Positions 42,632-52,078 are shown, numbered from the stretch's first letter. The stretch: 64,000 nt of DNA from Actinomycetota bacterium (GCA_005883215.1 VAYS01000006.1:1-64000); one strand, 5' to 3'. Numbers and translations: made by a program. The notes: generated by a model not told the origin, from the letters alone.

Positions 42632-44622
42632 GCCTGGGCGGTGACCCCGTGACGCTCGGCCACGAGCGCCACGATGTCGCGCACGATGCGCGTGAGGTCG
42701 AAGTCCTTGGGCGTGTAGACCGCCGCCACGCCGGACTCGCCCAGGGCCTCGGCGTCGGCCTCGGGGATGATGCCGCCCACCACGATCGGCACCTGCGCCC
42801 CGGCGTCGCCGAGCGCGGTGATCACGTCGGGGATCAGGTTCATGTGCGAGCCCGAGAGGATCGACAGTCCGATCACGTGCACCCCCTCCTGGACGGCCGA
42901 GCGGGCGATCTGGCCCGGGGTCAGGCGGATGCCCTCATAGACGACCTCGATGCCGGCGTCGCGGGCGCGCACGGCGATCTGCTCGGCGCCGTTGGAGTGC
43001 CCGTCGAGGCCGGGCTTGCCCACCAGCAGCTTGATCCGCCGTCCGAGCGCCTCGCTCACCCGTGCCACCTCGTCGCGCAGCTCGTCGAGCTCCTCGGTGT
43101 CGGGCGCCCCGCTCGCCTCGCCCACGCCGGTAGGGGCACGGTACTCGCCGAAGACGTCGCGCAGCGTCTGGGCCCACTCGCCGGTGGTCGCGCCGGCGCG
43201 CGCGGCGGCGATCGTGGCGGGCATGATGTTCTCCTCGCCCTCGGCCACGCGGGCCAGCGCGGCCAGCGCGCTACGCACGGCCTGCCCGTCGCGCCCTGAG
43301 CGCCAGCGCGCCAGCGCCTCGACCTGCTCGGCCTCGATGGCCGGGTCGACGACCTGGACCTGGACCTCGCCGTCGCCGCCCAGTGGCGAGGGCTCGGTCT
43401 CGGTGAAGCGGTTCTGGCCCACCACCACCTGCTCGCCGGACTCGATCCGGCGCACGCGCTCGCGGTGGGAGTCGACCAGGGCGGCCTTCATGTAGGGCAC
43501 CGCCTCGACCGCGCCGCCGTGGTCGACCACCACCTCCATCTCGGCCCGGGACCCCTCGATCAGCTCCTGCACCAGCGCGTCCATGACGCGCGAACCCTCG
43601 AAGATGTCGGCGTACTCGAGCACGTCGGTCTCGAAGGCCAGCACCTGCTGGATGCGCAGCGACCACTGCTGGTCCCACGGCCGCGGCAGCCCCAGCGCCT
43701 CGTTCCAGGCGGGCAGCTGGATCGCCCGGGCGCGGGCGTTGCGCCCCATGGTCACCGCCAGCGCCTCGAGCACGATGCGCTGCACGTTGTTCTCGGGCTG
43801 GCTCTCGGTCAGCCCCAGCGAGTTGACCTGCACGCCATAGCGGAAGCGCAGGTGGGTGGGATCCGAGACGCCGTAGCGTTCGCGACCGAGCTCCTCCCAC
43901 AGGGTGGCCATCGCCCGCAGCTTGGCGTGCTCCTCGACGAAGCGCACCCCGGCGTTGACAAAGAACGAGATCCGGGCGAACACTCGCCCCATGCGGTCCT
44001 CGGAGACGCGCTCGCGCACCGCATCCAGCACGGCGATGGCATTGGACAGGGCATAGGCGATCTCCTGGACCGGAGTCGCGCCCGCCTCCTGGAGGTGATA
44101 GGAGCAGATGTTGATCGGGTTCCACCTGGGGACGTGCTCGACGGTGTAGGCGACCATGTCGGCGGTCAGGCGCATCGAGGGCGCGGGCGGGAAGGCGTAG
44201 GTGCCGCGGGCGAGGAACTCCTTGATGATGTCGTTCTGGGTGGTGCCCTGCAGGGCCTGCTGGTCGACCTCGTGCTCCTCGGCGGCGACGATGTACAGGG
44301 CCAGCAGCCAGGCGGCCGTGGCGTTGATCGTCATCGAGGTGTTCATCTGGTCCAGCGGGATGCCGTCCATCAGGGTGGCCATGTCGCCCCGGTGGGCGAC
44401 CGACACGCCGACCTTGCCCACCTCCCCGCGGGCCAGCTCGTGATCGGGGTCATATCCGGTCTGGGTGGGCAGGTCAAAGGCCACCGACAGCCCGGTCTGG
44501 CCCTTGGCCAGGTTGCGCCGGTAGAGCTCGTTTGACGCCTTGGCGTTGGAGTGCCCGGCGTAGGTGCGCATCAGCCACGGCCGGTCGGGCTCGGGCAGGT
44601 GCGGCGAGGGCTGCTCGCTCAT
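42628..44622 (-). CDS. B12-dependent acyl-CoA mutase, ethylmalonyl-CoA mutase (Ecm/MeaA) type
   Basis: A single-chain 664-residue coenzyme B12 mutase. The substrate TIM barrel begins [43 protein letters not shown] region by region as in MeaA (see residues 14-55) and has [19 protein letters not shown]. The C-terminal cobalamin domain has the lower-ligand motif DGHSNG (His542) and LSILSGSH. The fused short layout and these motifs match MeaA/ethylmalonyl-CoA mutase rather than the longer two-subunit methylmalonyl-CoA mutase. Methylmalonyl-CoA specificity is the alternative. A TACAAT -10 lies 6 nt before the ATG, so the mRNA may be leaderless. Confidence 0.9.
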   Translation of the reverse strand: MSEQPSPHLPEPDRPWLMRTYAGHSNAKASNELYRRNLAKGQTGLSVAFDLPTQTGYDPDHELARGEVGKVGVSVAHRGDMATLMDGIPLDQMNTSMTINATAAWLLALYIVAAEEHEVDQQALQGTTQNDIIKEFLARGTYAFPPAPSMRLTADMVAYTVEHVPRWNPINICSYHLQEAGATPVQEIAYALSNAIAVLDAVRERVSEDRMGRVFARISFFVNAGVRFVEEHAKLRAMATLWEELGRERYGVSDPTHLRFRYGVQVNSLGLTESQPENNVQRIVLEALAVTMGRNARARAIQLPAWNEALGLPRPWDQQWSLRIQQVLAFETDVLEYADIFEGSRVMDALVQELIEGSRAEMEVVVDHGGAVEAVPYMKAALVDSHRERVRRIESGEQVVVGQNRFTETEPSPLGGDGEVQVQVVDPAIEAEQVEALARWRSGRDGQAVRSALAALARVAEGEENIMPATIAAARAGATTGEWAQTLRDVFGEYRAPTGVGEASGAPDTEELDELRDEVARVSEALGRRIKLLVGKPGLDGHSNGAEQIAVRARDAGIEVVYEGIRLTPGQIARSAVQEGVHVIGLSILSGSHMNLIPDVITALGDAGAQVPIVVGGIIPEADAEALGESGVAAVYTPKDFDLTRIVRDIVALVAERHGVTAQA

Positions 44623-44628
44623 GGCTCA

Positions 44629-44634
44629 ATTGTA
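44629..44634 (-). promoter_or_regulatory. -10 element of the mutase-meaB operon (leaderless spacing)
   Basis: TACAAT on the minus strand, six bases before ATG 44622. With the usual 6-7 nt from the -10 to the transcription start, transcription would begin at the A of the start codon. Confidence 0.5.
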
Positions 44635-44666
44635 GGGTTGGGGGCCGTGTCGCCGGGGGCCCCGCA

Positions 44667-45575
44667 GTGAGCGAGGAGTTCTGCCCGATCGACGTTCGCC
44701 ACCTCGGACGCGAGCGGGTGATCTGCTGCTGGCGGGTGGGCGACGTACTCGTCGACCCCGGCCCGGCCTCGGCGCTCGAGACCCTGCTCGGCCAGCTCGA
44801 CGGCTTTGAGCCCCGGGCGCTGGCGCTCACCCATGTCCACCTCGACCACGCCGGCGCGGCGGGCTCGCTCGCCGCGCGCTTTCCCGGCCTCGAGGTATGG
44901 GTGCACGAGCGCGGCGCCCGGCACCTGATCGACCCCAGCCGGCTCGTGCACAGCGCGCGCCGCCTGTACGGCGAGGAGATGGACCGGCTGTGGGGCGAGG
45001 TGCTCGCCGTGCCCGAGGAGCGCGTGCGGGTGCTCGGCGACCAGGGCTCGATCGGGGGGCTGCGCTACACCCACACCCCGGGCCACGCCTCTCACCACGT
45101 GTGCTACCTGCACGAGCCCAGCGGGTGGGCGTTCGTGGGCGACGTGGCCGGCGTCCGCATCCCCCCGGCCGATTACGTGCGCCCGCCCACGCCGCCCCCC
45201 GACATCGACCTGGAGGCGTGGCGGCGCTCGGTCGCGCGGGTGCGCGGCTGGGCGCCCGAACGACTGGCCCTGACCCACTTCGGGGCCTTCCCCGACGTCG
45301 AGCGCCACCTGTACGCGCTCGAGCGGGGGCTGGACGATTTCGCGCAGCTGGCCGCCGGCGGGCACCGGCGGGCGTTCATCGACGGGGTCGCCGCGCGCGT
45401 GGCCGCCGCCACCGATCCACAGACGGCCGCGGTCTACGAGCAGGCGGCCCCGGCCGAGCACCTGTGGCTGGGGCTCGAGCGCTACCTGAACCGGCTTTGC
45501 GGGGGGGCGGCGGGGCGGCCCGCGGCGCCCTCCGAGGGGCGCTCCGCCCGGGGCCCCGCGCAGCCCGCCCGCTAG
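44667..45575 (+). CDS. metallo-beta-lactamase fold hydrolase
   Basis: A 302-residue MBL-fold protein. The dinuclear metal motif is LTHVHLDHAG (HxHxDH), further ligands are in HTPGHASHHV and FVGDVAG, and a late His is in LALTHFG. The fold and the C-terminal helical extension (YALERGLDDFAQLAAGGHRRAF) resemble glyoxalase-II-like or quorum-quenching hydrolases with unknown substrate. Start GTG 44667. The last 30 residues are low-complexity. Divergent from the mutase operon; the 44-bp gap must hold both promoters. Confidence 0.87.
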   Translation: MSEEFCPIDVRHLGRERVICCWRVGDVLVDPGPASALETLLGQLDGFEPRALALTHVHLDHAGAAGSLAARFPGLEVWVHERGARHLIDPSRLVHSARRLYGEEMDRLWGEVLAVPEERVRVLGDQGSIGGLRYTHTPGHASHHVCYLHEPSGWAFVGDVAGVRIPPADYVRPPTPPPDIDLEAWRRSVARVRGWAPERLALTHFGAFPDVERHLYALERGLDDFAQLAAGGHRRAFIDGVAARVAAATDPQTAAVYEQAAPAEHLWLGLERYLNRLCGGAAGRPAAPSEGRSARGPAQPAR

Positions 45576-45623
45576 CCGGGCGCCCTTTTGGGGCCCCCAC
45601 GCCGGGGGTATCCTCTGGGCCAG

Positions 45624-45911
45624 ATGACCCAGACCGTCGAGCTTCCGCGCACGTCGGGACCGGGGACCGGACGTGGTGGTCCGTGGCGCGTGATCGTGCG
45701 CAACGACAACCACAACACCTTCGACCACGTCGCCGTCACGCTGGCGCAGAACCTCCCGGGCATGACCGTTCCCCGCGGCTACGAGATCGCCGACGTCATC
45801 CACAACACCGGTCAGGCGATCGTGTGGAGCGGACACCAGGAGCCGGCCGAGCACTACTGGGAGCAGCTGCGCACGGCGGGGCTCACGATGGCCCCGCTCG
45901 AGCAGGGCTAG
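45624..45911 (+). CDS. clpS: ATP-dependent Clp protease adaptor ClpS
   Basis: A 95-residue N-end-rule adaptor that delivers substrates with bulky N-terminal residues to ClpC/ClpA-ClpP. The core PWRVIVRNDNHNTFDHVAVTL corresponds to the N-degron pocket segment (usually NDDxxTxxxV), and GQAIVWSGHQEPAEHYWEQL to the Clp-contacting helix. I start at ATG 45624; a TATCCT element 9 nt upstream supports it over the in-frame ATG at 45588. Confidence 0.9.
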   Translation: MTQTVELPRTSGPGTGRGGPWRVIVRNDNHNTFDHVAVTLAQNLPGMTVPRGYEIADVIHNTGQAIVWSGHQEPAEHYWEQLRTAGLTMAPLEQG

Positions 45912-45984
45912 CGCCCGGGGCGACGACACCACGGCGGCGCGCCGGCCCCGCCCGCCGGCCCGCGAGCTCTGTAGGAGGACAGCG

Positions 45985-46308
45985 ATGATCGTGATCACTG
46001 TGTTGATACGGCGGTTGCGCGAGGGCAAGACCTATGAGGACTTCCGCGCCGCCTGGCTGCCCGAGCAGGGCTTTGGCTTCCCCGCCCGCGTGGTCAGCGC
46101 TCGGCGCGCGGGCGACGACCGCGAGATCGTCACCATCGGCTTTAGCGAGCTCGACGAGGCCGAGGCCGAGGCCCAGCTTCAGCGCATCGGCCCCCAGGAG
46201 CAGCGCCGGCACGACAGGATCGACGCGGTGATCGAGCCCGAGATGACCCGTCGCTTCTACGTGCAGGTCGCCGAGGACGATTTCACCGGCGACCCGCCCG
46301 AGCGCTGA
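45985..46308 (+). CDS. small unknown protein, possibly dimeric alpha/beta-barrel type
   Basis: A 107-residue cytosolic protein. It begins with a beta strand (IVITVLIRRL), then a helix with EGKTYEDFRAAWLPEQGFGF, a strand (REIVTIGFSEL) and a helix (EAEAQLQRIGPQEQRRHDRIDAVI). This pattern is common in ferredoxin-like dimeric monooxygenase/stress-protein folds, but no catalytic residue is evident. A very strong ribosome-binding site (AGGAGG) lies 7 nt before ATG 45985. It is separate from clpS by 73 bp. Confidence 0.75.
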   Translation: MIVITVLIRRLREGKTYEDFRAAWLPEQGFGFPARVVSARRAGDDREIVTIGFSELDEAEAEAQLQRIGPQEQRRHDRIDAVIEPEMTRRFYVQVAEDDFTGDPPER

Positions 46309-46326
46309 GCCGGTCCCAGGCGCCGT

Positions 46327-49300
46327 TCAGCGCCGCGGGCGCGGCCGCTTGGCGCGGCCGGTCGGACGGCGCCGGGCCGGCCGGTGCTTGCGCTTGGGCT
46401 TGTGCTTGGGCTTGGCCTTGGGGCAGATCCGGTAGCGCCGGGTCTTTCGCACCAACCTGCCGTTGCGCAGCCGCGCACGGATGCGGACCACGAGCGTCGG
46501 CTTGCGCCGTCCGCGCAGGTTGATGCGCACGGTCAGGCGGCGCGAGACCTTGACCCGGCGGCCGTTGACGCTGACCGAGGCGCGCCGCACCCCGCGCACC
46601 AGGCGACGCAGCCGCAGGGTGATAAAGCGCCCGGTGCGGCAGCGGCGAGGCCCGGGCACGGCGGTGCCGCCCAGACGCAGGGGACCGATGTTGCCCGCCC
46701 GGTCGATCGCCCGCACGGCGTAGAAGCTCGCCGTGCGCCCGCGCGGGATGACGATCTCCTCGTGGCCCCCGGCCGCCTGGGGCGCCGCGTCGACCGGCAC
46801 GCGCCGGGTCGCCGAGACGTTCTCCTGGAAGATCGGCCGGCTGGAGGCGAACACCTCATAGCGGGCCGCGGTGCCCACCTTCCAGTCGTCGCCCACGGCG
46901 GTGAAGGCCAGGGTGTCGTGGGTGGCGCCGCGCCGGATGTGCAGGTCCGAGATCGCGGACGGCGGGCGCGTGTCGTCCCCGTAGTGGCCGGTGTCGCGGT
47001 CGTTTAGGTGCCAGTGCCAGGAGTCCTGGTTGGCCGAGGCCAGCCCCGGCGTGCGGTAGGCGTGCAGCCAGCCCTCGCGCAGCCCGGTGACCACCGTGTT
47101 GTGGCCGTCGCCCGCCAGGTCGCCGACCGCCGGGGTGAACAGGTTCCAGCCGCCCGTCCACTTGGGCCAGTCGGACAGGGGGGCGCCCGAGCTGCCGTCC
47201 CAGCCGTGCATGGCGCCGGAGTCCGAGGCGAGCAGCACATCGGGCTTGCCGTCGCCCGACAGGTCGGCGATCGCCGGCGCGGTGAGGAACGGCAGGCCCT
47301 GCGTGGGCTGGGTGAACTGGCTCAGGTTGGCGCCGCTGTCGGGATTCCAGCCCGCCAGGCCCGAGCGCACGCGCACGCCCACCCCGGGCTGGGCTACCAC
47401 GCCGGTGATGATGTCGGTCCCCGCCGATCCCGCCTGCAGCGCGGTGAGCGGTCCGCCGCCCACGTGACCGACCGCCGCGGTGGTGGTGAAGTGCACTAGC
47501 GGCGAGGGCGGGTCCACCGCGCTCTCGGCGGGGATCGACGCCGGCGTCTCGGGGTGCGAGGAGCCCGAGCGCAGGTCGATCGTGTTGCTCAGCCACAGCC
47601 CGGCGTTGGCCACCAGCTGCGGCCCGCCCGAGGAGTCGTAGGAGACTGGGGTCTGGACGCCCTCGGTGATGAAGTCCTGGGCCGTCCCGTAGCCCTGGGC
47701 CGCCGCGTTGACGGTGAGCGGGAAGTGGGGCAGCAGCGGCCCCCCCGGGCGCTTGTTGCCGCGTTCGTCAAACGCGCTGATGTAGCCGTAGACCGGCGAT
47801 CCCGAGGAGCCGAAGGCGGTGTCCTGGAGGGCGACCACCACGTCGGGGCGCCCGTCGCCGTCGATGTCGACCAGCGTCGGCGTGGTGGCCACCTTGTAGT
47901 CGCGCGCGTAGGTGTCGGCGCCGTTGGGGTGGCGGGCCGAGTTGGGCGTGTCGGTGGCCACCGGCCAACCGGGCACCGGGCTACCGTCGGGGCGCCAGGC
48001 GTAGACGTGGCCGTCCCACGCCCCCATCACGATGTCGAGCTGGCCGTTGCCCTCCAGGTCGGCCAGGGCGGCGCCGCCTACCGAGCCGGTGGAGGCGTTG
48101 CGCACATAGGGGGTGTCGGGGGGCGGCACGCTCTGGCTGGCGAACTTGCGGTCGGTGGCCACCGGGAAGCCGCTCAGCCGCCGCCCGCGCCCGTCCCACA
48201 CGTAGACATGGCCATCCTCGCCGGTGGCCACCACGTCCAGCGCGCCGGTGTGGTGCAGATCCCCCACCGCCAGGGGGGCGTCGATCGGCTCGTGGGGGAA
48301 GGGCACCTCGTGCGAGCGCCAGGCCGCCGTGCCCAGGTAATTGGAGTCATAGGCCGGGTCCACGCCGCGCGCCAGGGCGGTGTGGACCGGCCACCCGGGC
48401 GCCTCGTGGCCGTCGGGGCGAAGCGCGTGGATGGTGCCGTCCGAGCCGGCCACGATCGTGTCCAGCACGCCCCGTCCCTCGATGTCGGCCAGCGTGGGCG
48501 AGGACTCGAGCGAGGTGCCCAGGTCCTTGTGCAGGGCGGTGACCTCGGAGTCGTCGTGGCGGACCTGAAAGACGCGGCGATCCTCGCCCAGCCGGCCCGA
48601 GGCGTCGAACACTTGTACCCGGACGGTCACGTCGTAGCGCTCGATCGAGAGGCGGTCGGCGGTGGGCGCGCCGTAGGACCCCGACCAGAACGAGCGCGGG
48701 ATCCTCGACAGGTCCAGGTCGCCGCCCACGTTCTGGGGGGCGCCGCCGCTGCCCGCGGCGACGGTCTGAAAGTCGGCGTCGGCGGGCTCGGGTCCCAGCG
48801 CGTACTGGATCTGCCAGCGGTAGCCGCCCGAGCGCTTGGCGGCCACGTCGGCGCCGAGGTGGACGCTGCTCGCGGTGGTCGGGTCGGCCTCCGAATACCA
48901 GTCCGGGCCGGTGATGTCGGCGGTGGGGGGGATCGCGCCGTCGTGCACCGCCTTCATCGCCGCGAAGACGTTGGGGCGCCCGTAGCCGTACTGGATGTTC
49001 CACTCGGCCCCCGAGAGCCCGGGAAAGCAGGTGGGGCACGGGGTGGACTGGATCGGGCTGGCCGCCGCGCGCGTGACCTGGAAGACCTCGTTGGCGTTCA
49101 GCGACCCCGAGATCTGCCCGGCGTTGGCGGCGTCGACGCCGGCCGAGGTGACCAGCGCCGCCACCCCGGCGGTGGTGGGGATCGCCGTCGAGGTCGAGCC
49201 GTCCCCGGTGGGGACCGAGAACAGGGCGTGGGCGCCGTAGGAGGTCAGCGAAGAACGCGAGCGAAACGTGGTGGCGGCGGCGTCGTTGGGCCGCGCCTGG

Positions 49301-50379
49301 CCCATTCGGTTGCTCTGGTCCGAGACCACCGAGTTGCCAGGCCACACGTGGGGAAAGCGCATGCCCTCGGTGTGGTCGGCCGACTCGAAGTCGTTGGAGG
49401 CCCAGGCCAGCGTGACTCCCCGCCGGTAGGCGTACTCGACCGCGGCGCGCATCGACGGCGTCTGGCCCAGCGCGGCGGTGGTGACGTCGATCACCTTGGC
49501 CCCGGCGTCGACGGCGTAGACGATCCCCTCGGCGACCCGGTCGGGTCGGTCGATTGCCTCGTCGCCCATCTTGACCGACAGCAGGCGACACCCCGGGCAC
49601 ACGCCGGAGTCCAGGAAGTGGTTGTCCGCCTCGCCGGCCAGCGTGCGCGACTCGCCGTTGGCGTGGCCGTAGGCGCTCTGGTCGGTCTGGGGGTCGTTGG
49701 TGTCGCGGTGAAAGTTCCACCCCGAGATGTCGTTCGCATAGCCGTTTGAGTCGTTGTCGAACCTCCCCCCCGGGGTACAGCCCGCGGCGCCGTCGATCTC
49801 GTGGTTGGTGATCTTGCAGTGCCCGAAGGCGACGATCAGGTCCTCGGGCGTGATCCCGCCGGCCTGCGGATGCAGGAAGGGGTGCTTGACCCGGGGGTCG
49901 TCCTTGTAGTCGTCGGCGGTCACCTTCCCGTCGCCGTCGAGGTCGTAGGTGCCGTGGCTGTGGCCCGAGGCGTCCTGGGGGTAGGGCAGCTCGCCGGTGT
50001 TCAGGTAGCCCTGACGGCGCAGGTCGTTGGCGTCGGTGTGGCGCCAGTTGACGCCGCCCTCCATGTAGGCGACGGTGATGTCCCCCCGGCCGTAGGCCGC
50101 CCAGGCGCGGTTGACCGACATGCCGGCCGCCCCCTCGGGGTCCTGGGCCAGCGGCGTGGACTGGGGGATGCAGTCGAACAGGGGCCAGCCCTCGTTGTTG
50201 AACGAGTTGCCCGACGCGGGATTGCGCTCGGCGCTGGCGTAGTCGGGGTCGTTGGGGCCGCTGATCGCCGAGCTGCACGAGGCGGCCGGGGCGGCGGGGG
50301 CAAACGCCCCCCCACACGCGGCCGCGACCGACAGGCAGGCGGCGAGCGCAAGTCCACGCGTACCCCCTCCGAGCTTCAT
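46327..50379 (-). CDS. giant secreted subtilase-like protein with FG-GAP repeats and basic tail
   Basis: A 1350-residue exported protein. Signal peptide about 1-33, then a subtilisin-like domain (about 60-480), then six FG-GAP/VCBS-like blades of the form DxDGDGxPDV (about 625-1110), a fibronectin-like region (SAISDLHIRRGATHDT...) and a basic 100-residue tail. The S8 core is recognisable by STSTAIPTTAGVAALV (Ser conserved) and LAWASND. The Asp motif reads VAYMEGGVNW (Asp to Glu), and the HGTxVAG motif is not intact (ESRTLAGEA), so the protease may be inactive. A Ca-binding DLDGDGKVTADDY loop is also present. AGGAGG 6 nt before ATG 50379 sets the start. Confidence 0.88.
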   Translation of the reverse strand: MKLGGGTRGLALAACLSVAAACGGAFAPAAPAASCSSAISGPNDPDYASAERNPASGNSFNNEGWPLFDCIPQSTPLAQDPEGAAGMSVNRAWAAYGRGDITVAYMEGGVNWRHTDANDLRRQGYLNTGELPYPQDASGHSHGTYDLDGDGKVTADDYKDDPRVKHPFLHPQAGGITPEDLIVAFGHCKITNHEIDGAAGCTPGGRFDNDSNGYANDISGWNFHRDTNDPQTDQSAYGHANGESRTLAGEADNHFLDSGVCPGCRLLSVKMGDEAIDRPDRVAEGIVYAVDAGAKVIDVTTAALGQTPSMRAAVEYAYRRGVTLAWASNDFESADHTEGMRFPHVWPGNSVVSDQSNRMGQARPNDAAATTFRSRSSLTSYGAHALFSVPTGDGSTSTAIPTTAGVAALVTSAGVDAANAGQISGSLNANEVFQVTRAAASPIQSTPCPTCFPGLSGAEWNIQYGYGRPNVFAAMKAVHDGAIPPTADITGPDWYSEADPTTASSVHLGADVAAKRSGGYRWQIQYALGPEPADADFQTVAAGSGGAPQNVGGDLDLSRIPRSFWSGSYGAPTADRLSIERYDVTVRVQVFDASGRLGEDRRVFQVRHDDSEVTALHKDLGTSLESSPTLADIEGRGVLDTIVAGSDGTIHALRPDGHEAPGWPVHTALARGVDPAYDSNYLGTAAWRSHEVPFPHEPIDAPLAVGDLHHTGALDVVATGEDGHVYVWDGRGRRLSGFPVATDRKFASQSVPPPDTPYVRNASTGSVGGAALADLEGNGQLDIVMGAWDGHVYAWRPDGSPVPGWPVATDTPNSARHPNGADTYARDYKVATTPTLVDIDGDGRPDVVVALQDTAFGSSGSPVYGYISAFDERGNKRPGGPLLPHFPLTVNAAAQGYGTAQDFITEGVQTPVSYDSSGGPQLVANAGLWLSNTIDLRSGSSHPETPASIPAESAVDPPSPLVHFTTTAAVGHVGGGPLTALQAGSAGTDIITGVVAQPGVGVRVRSGLAGWNPDSGANLSQFTQPTQGLPFLTAPAIADLSGDGKPDVLLASDSGAMHGWDGSSGAPLSDWPKWTGGWNLFTPAVGDLAGDGHNTVVTGLREGWLHAYRTPGLASANQDSWHWHLNDRDTGHYGDDTRPPSAISDLHIRRGATHDTLAFTAVGDDWKVGTAARYEVFASSRPIFQENVSATRRVPVDAAPQAAGGHEEIVIPRGRTASFYAVRAIDRAGNIGPLRLGGTAVPGPRRCRTGRFITLRLRRLVRGVRRASVSVNGRRVKVSRRLTVRINLRGRRKPTLVVRIRARLRNGRLVRKTRRYRICPKAKPKHKPKRKHRPARRRPTGRAKRPRPRR

Positions 50380-50436
50380 CACCATCCTCCTGGCTGCAAG
50401 GGAGCCCGCGGGCGGACTCCGCTCAGGCCGGGGATC

Positions 50437-50760
50437 CTACGCCTCGACCGGCTCCTCGGCGACGATCGCCCCGTGGACGAGCTCGTCGTGCCAGACATAG
50501 AGCACCGGCACCTGGTACCAGCTCGAGTGCCGCGCGCGGAAATCGATGAACTCGGGTCCCAGCCAGTAGCGCTCCCAGTCGAGCTTTCGCTCGAAGTGCG
50601 ACATCTGCAGGAACTTGTAGCGGTCGTCGCGCGAGCGGTGAACGGCGTAGGCGCTCGCGCCGTAGCGCAGCGCCACCGGGGCGATCTGGCCGAGGGCGTC
50701 GGCCAGCCGGTCGTCCCGCAAGCCGGTGGCGTACCAGGGGATGTGAACGACGCCCGCCAT
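50437..50760 (-). CDS. unknown 107-residue protein next to ccr
   Basis: A small protein with aromatic and charged residues (VVHIPWYATGLRDDRLADALGQIAPVAL; KFLQMSHFERKLDWERYWLGPEF). The pattern of a first strand, a helix, then RYKFLQMSHFE followed by WERYWLGPEF resembles dimeric alpha/beta-barrel proteins. There is no signal peptide. It lies 16 bp downstream of ccr on the same strand, so it is likely co-transcribed. I do not recognise a function. Confidence 0.72.
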   Translation of the reverse strand: MAGVVHIPWYATGLRDDRLADALGQIAPVALRYGASAYAVHRSRDDRYKFLQMSHFERKLDWERYWLGPEFIDFRARHSSWYQVPVLYVWHDELVHGAIVAEEPVEA

Positions 50761-50776
50761 CAGCGCCGCTTGCGCC

Positions 50777-52033
50777 TCACGCCCCCACCTCGGCGCGGAT
50801 CGCTCCCGGGCCGTCCACCGTGCGGCCCTGGGCCTCCTCGGTGGCGCCGACCAGGATCGCGATCTTGCCCAGGTGCTTGTTCTCGAGCATCAGCTGATGG
50901 GCCTCGGGGACGCCCTCGAAGCCCATCGTCTGCCACAGCACGGGGCGGATCTGCCCCGACTCGATCAGCTCGTTGGCCTTCAGGCACTCGTACGCGTTGG
51001 CGAAGTGCGAGCCCAGGATCTCCTTCTGGCGCATCCACAGGTAGCGCACGTCGAAGTCCAGGTTGTAGCCGGTGGTCCCGGCGCAGATGACGACCTTGCC
51101 GAACGGCTTGACGGTGAAGACCGAGGTGGGGAAGGTGGCCTGCCCCACGTGCTCGAAGACGACGTCGGGAGAGTCGCCCAGGATCTGCTTGACCCGCTTG
51201 GCGAAGGCGCGCATGACCTTGGCGCGCGCCTTCTCCTCGTCGGGGCCCTCCGAGCCCGTGCGCATCATCCCGGCGAACTCGTTGCGGTCGATGTAGTCGA
51301 CTGCGCCGAGCTGCTTGACCAGCTCGCCCTTGTCCGCGCTGGAGACCACGCCGACCGCGTGGGCGCCGGCGATCTTGCACAGCTGGGTGGCGAACACGCC
51401 CAGTCCGCCGGCTGCGCCCCAGATCAGCACGCGCTGGCCCGCCTGGAGCTCGCACCGGCTGATCAGCATGCGGTAGGCGGTGAAATACACCAGGCCGTAG
51501 GAGGCCGCCTCGTCCCAGCTCAGGTTTTGCGGGCGGGGGAGCAGCTGCTGGGCCTGGACCTTGGTGAACTGGGCGAACGAGCCCCACGTGGTCTCATAGC
51601 CCCAGATCTTCTGCGAGGGGGCGGCGAGCGGGTCCAGGCCGTGCACCTCGGGGTCCTCGTAGGAGGCCTGGTTGCAGTGAATGATGACCTCGTCCCCGGG
51701 CTTGTAGCGGGTGACGCCCTCGCCCACCTTCCACACCACGCCCGAGGCGTCCGAGCCCCCGATGTGGTGACCGTACTCCTCGTGGTCGCCGTAGCCGAAC
51801 ACCGACACCGGCTTGCCCAGGGCCGCCCACACGTTGTTGTAGTTGACCCCCGCCGCCATCACGCGCACGATCACCTCGAAGGCCCCCGGCTCGGGGACCT
51901 CGATCTCCTCGAGCTGGAAGGCATCGGTGGGCTGGCCCTCGCGCTCCTGGCGGATCACCCACGCCCCCATCGTGGCGGGCAGCTCCCCCGGCTCGGTGTC
52001 GACGACGGATACCTGCTGGAGATCGATGGCCAC
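50777..52033 (-). CDS. ccr: crotonyl-CoA carboxylase/reductase
   Basis: An MDR-family enzyme that reduces crotonyl-CoA with NADPH while fixing CO2 to give ethylmalonyl-CoA, the committed step of the ethylmalonyl-CoA pathway. Characteristic Ccr sequence: GVNYNNVWA, GDHEEYGHHIGGSDASGVVWKVG, IIHCNQASYEDPEVHGLDP, KIWGYETTWGSFAQF, the Rossmann loop WGAAGGLGVFATQL and GSHFANAYEC. The CO2-site residues known from a streptomycete relative (Asn, Phe/Tyr-Glu, His) correspond to NYNN, WGYE and GSHF. 418 residues from GTG 52033, with GAGG 6 nt upstream. Confidence 0.94.
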   Translation of the reverse strand: MAIDLQQVSVVDTEPGELPATMGAWVIRQEREGQPTDAFQLEEIEVPEPGAFEVIVRVMAAGVNYNNVWAALGKPVSVFGYGDHEEYGHHIGGSDASGVVWKVGEGVTRYKPGDEVIIHCNQASYEDPEVHGLDPLAAPSQKIWGYETTWGSFAQFTKVQAQQLLPRPQNLSWDEAASYGLVYFTAYRMLISRCELQAGQRVLIWGAAGGLGVFATQLCKIAGAHAVGVVSSADKGELVKQLGAVDYIDRNEFAGMMRTGSEGPDEEKARAKVMRAFAKRVKQILGDSPDVVFEHVGQATFPTSVFTVKPFGKVVICAGTTGYNLDFDVRYLWMRQKEILGSHFANAYECLKANELIESGQIRPVLWQTMGFEGVPEAHQLMLENKHLGKIAILVGATEEAQGRTVDGPGAIRAEVGA

Positions 52034-52078
52034 GCGCAACCTCGGGATTCGCTAGCGAAGAAAGGGCGCCGCCATCCT

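Noticed and set aside
42628-44622. Methylmalonyl-CoA mutase large subunit
   Set aside because: The protein is a short single-chain form with MeaA-like motifs, and ccr, mcl and maoC are present; Ecm is the better fit though phylogeny was not run.
47554-49749. 731-residue plus-strand open frame opposite the subtilase-like gene
   Set aside because: Shadow of a real high-GC gene; the composition (Gly, Arg, Val, His) is that of an antisense frame and no motif is present.
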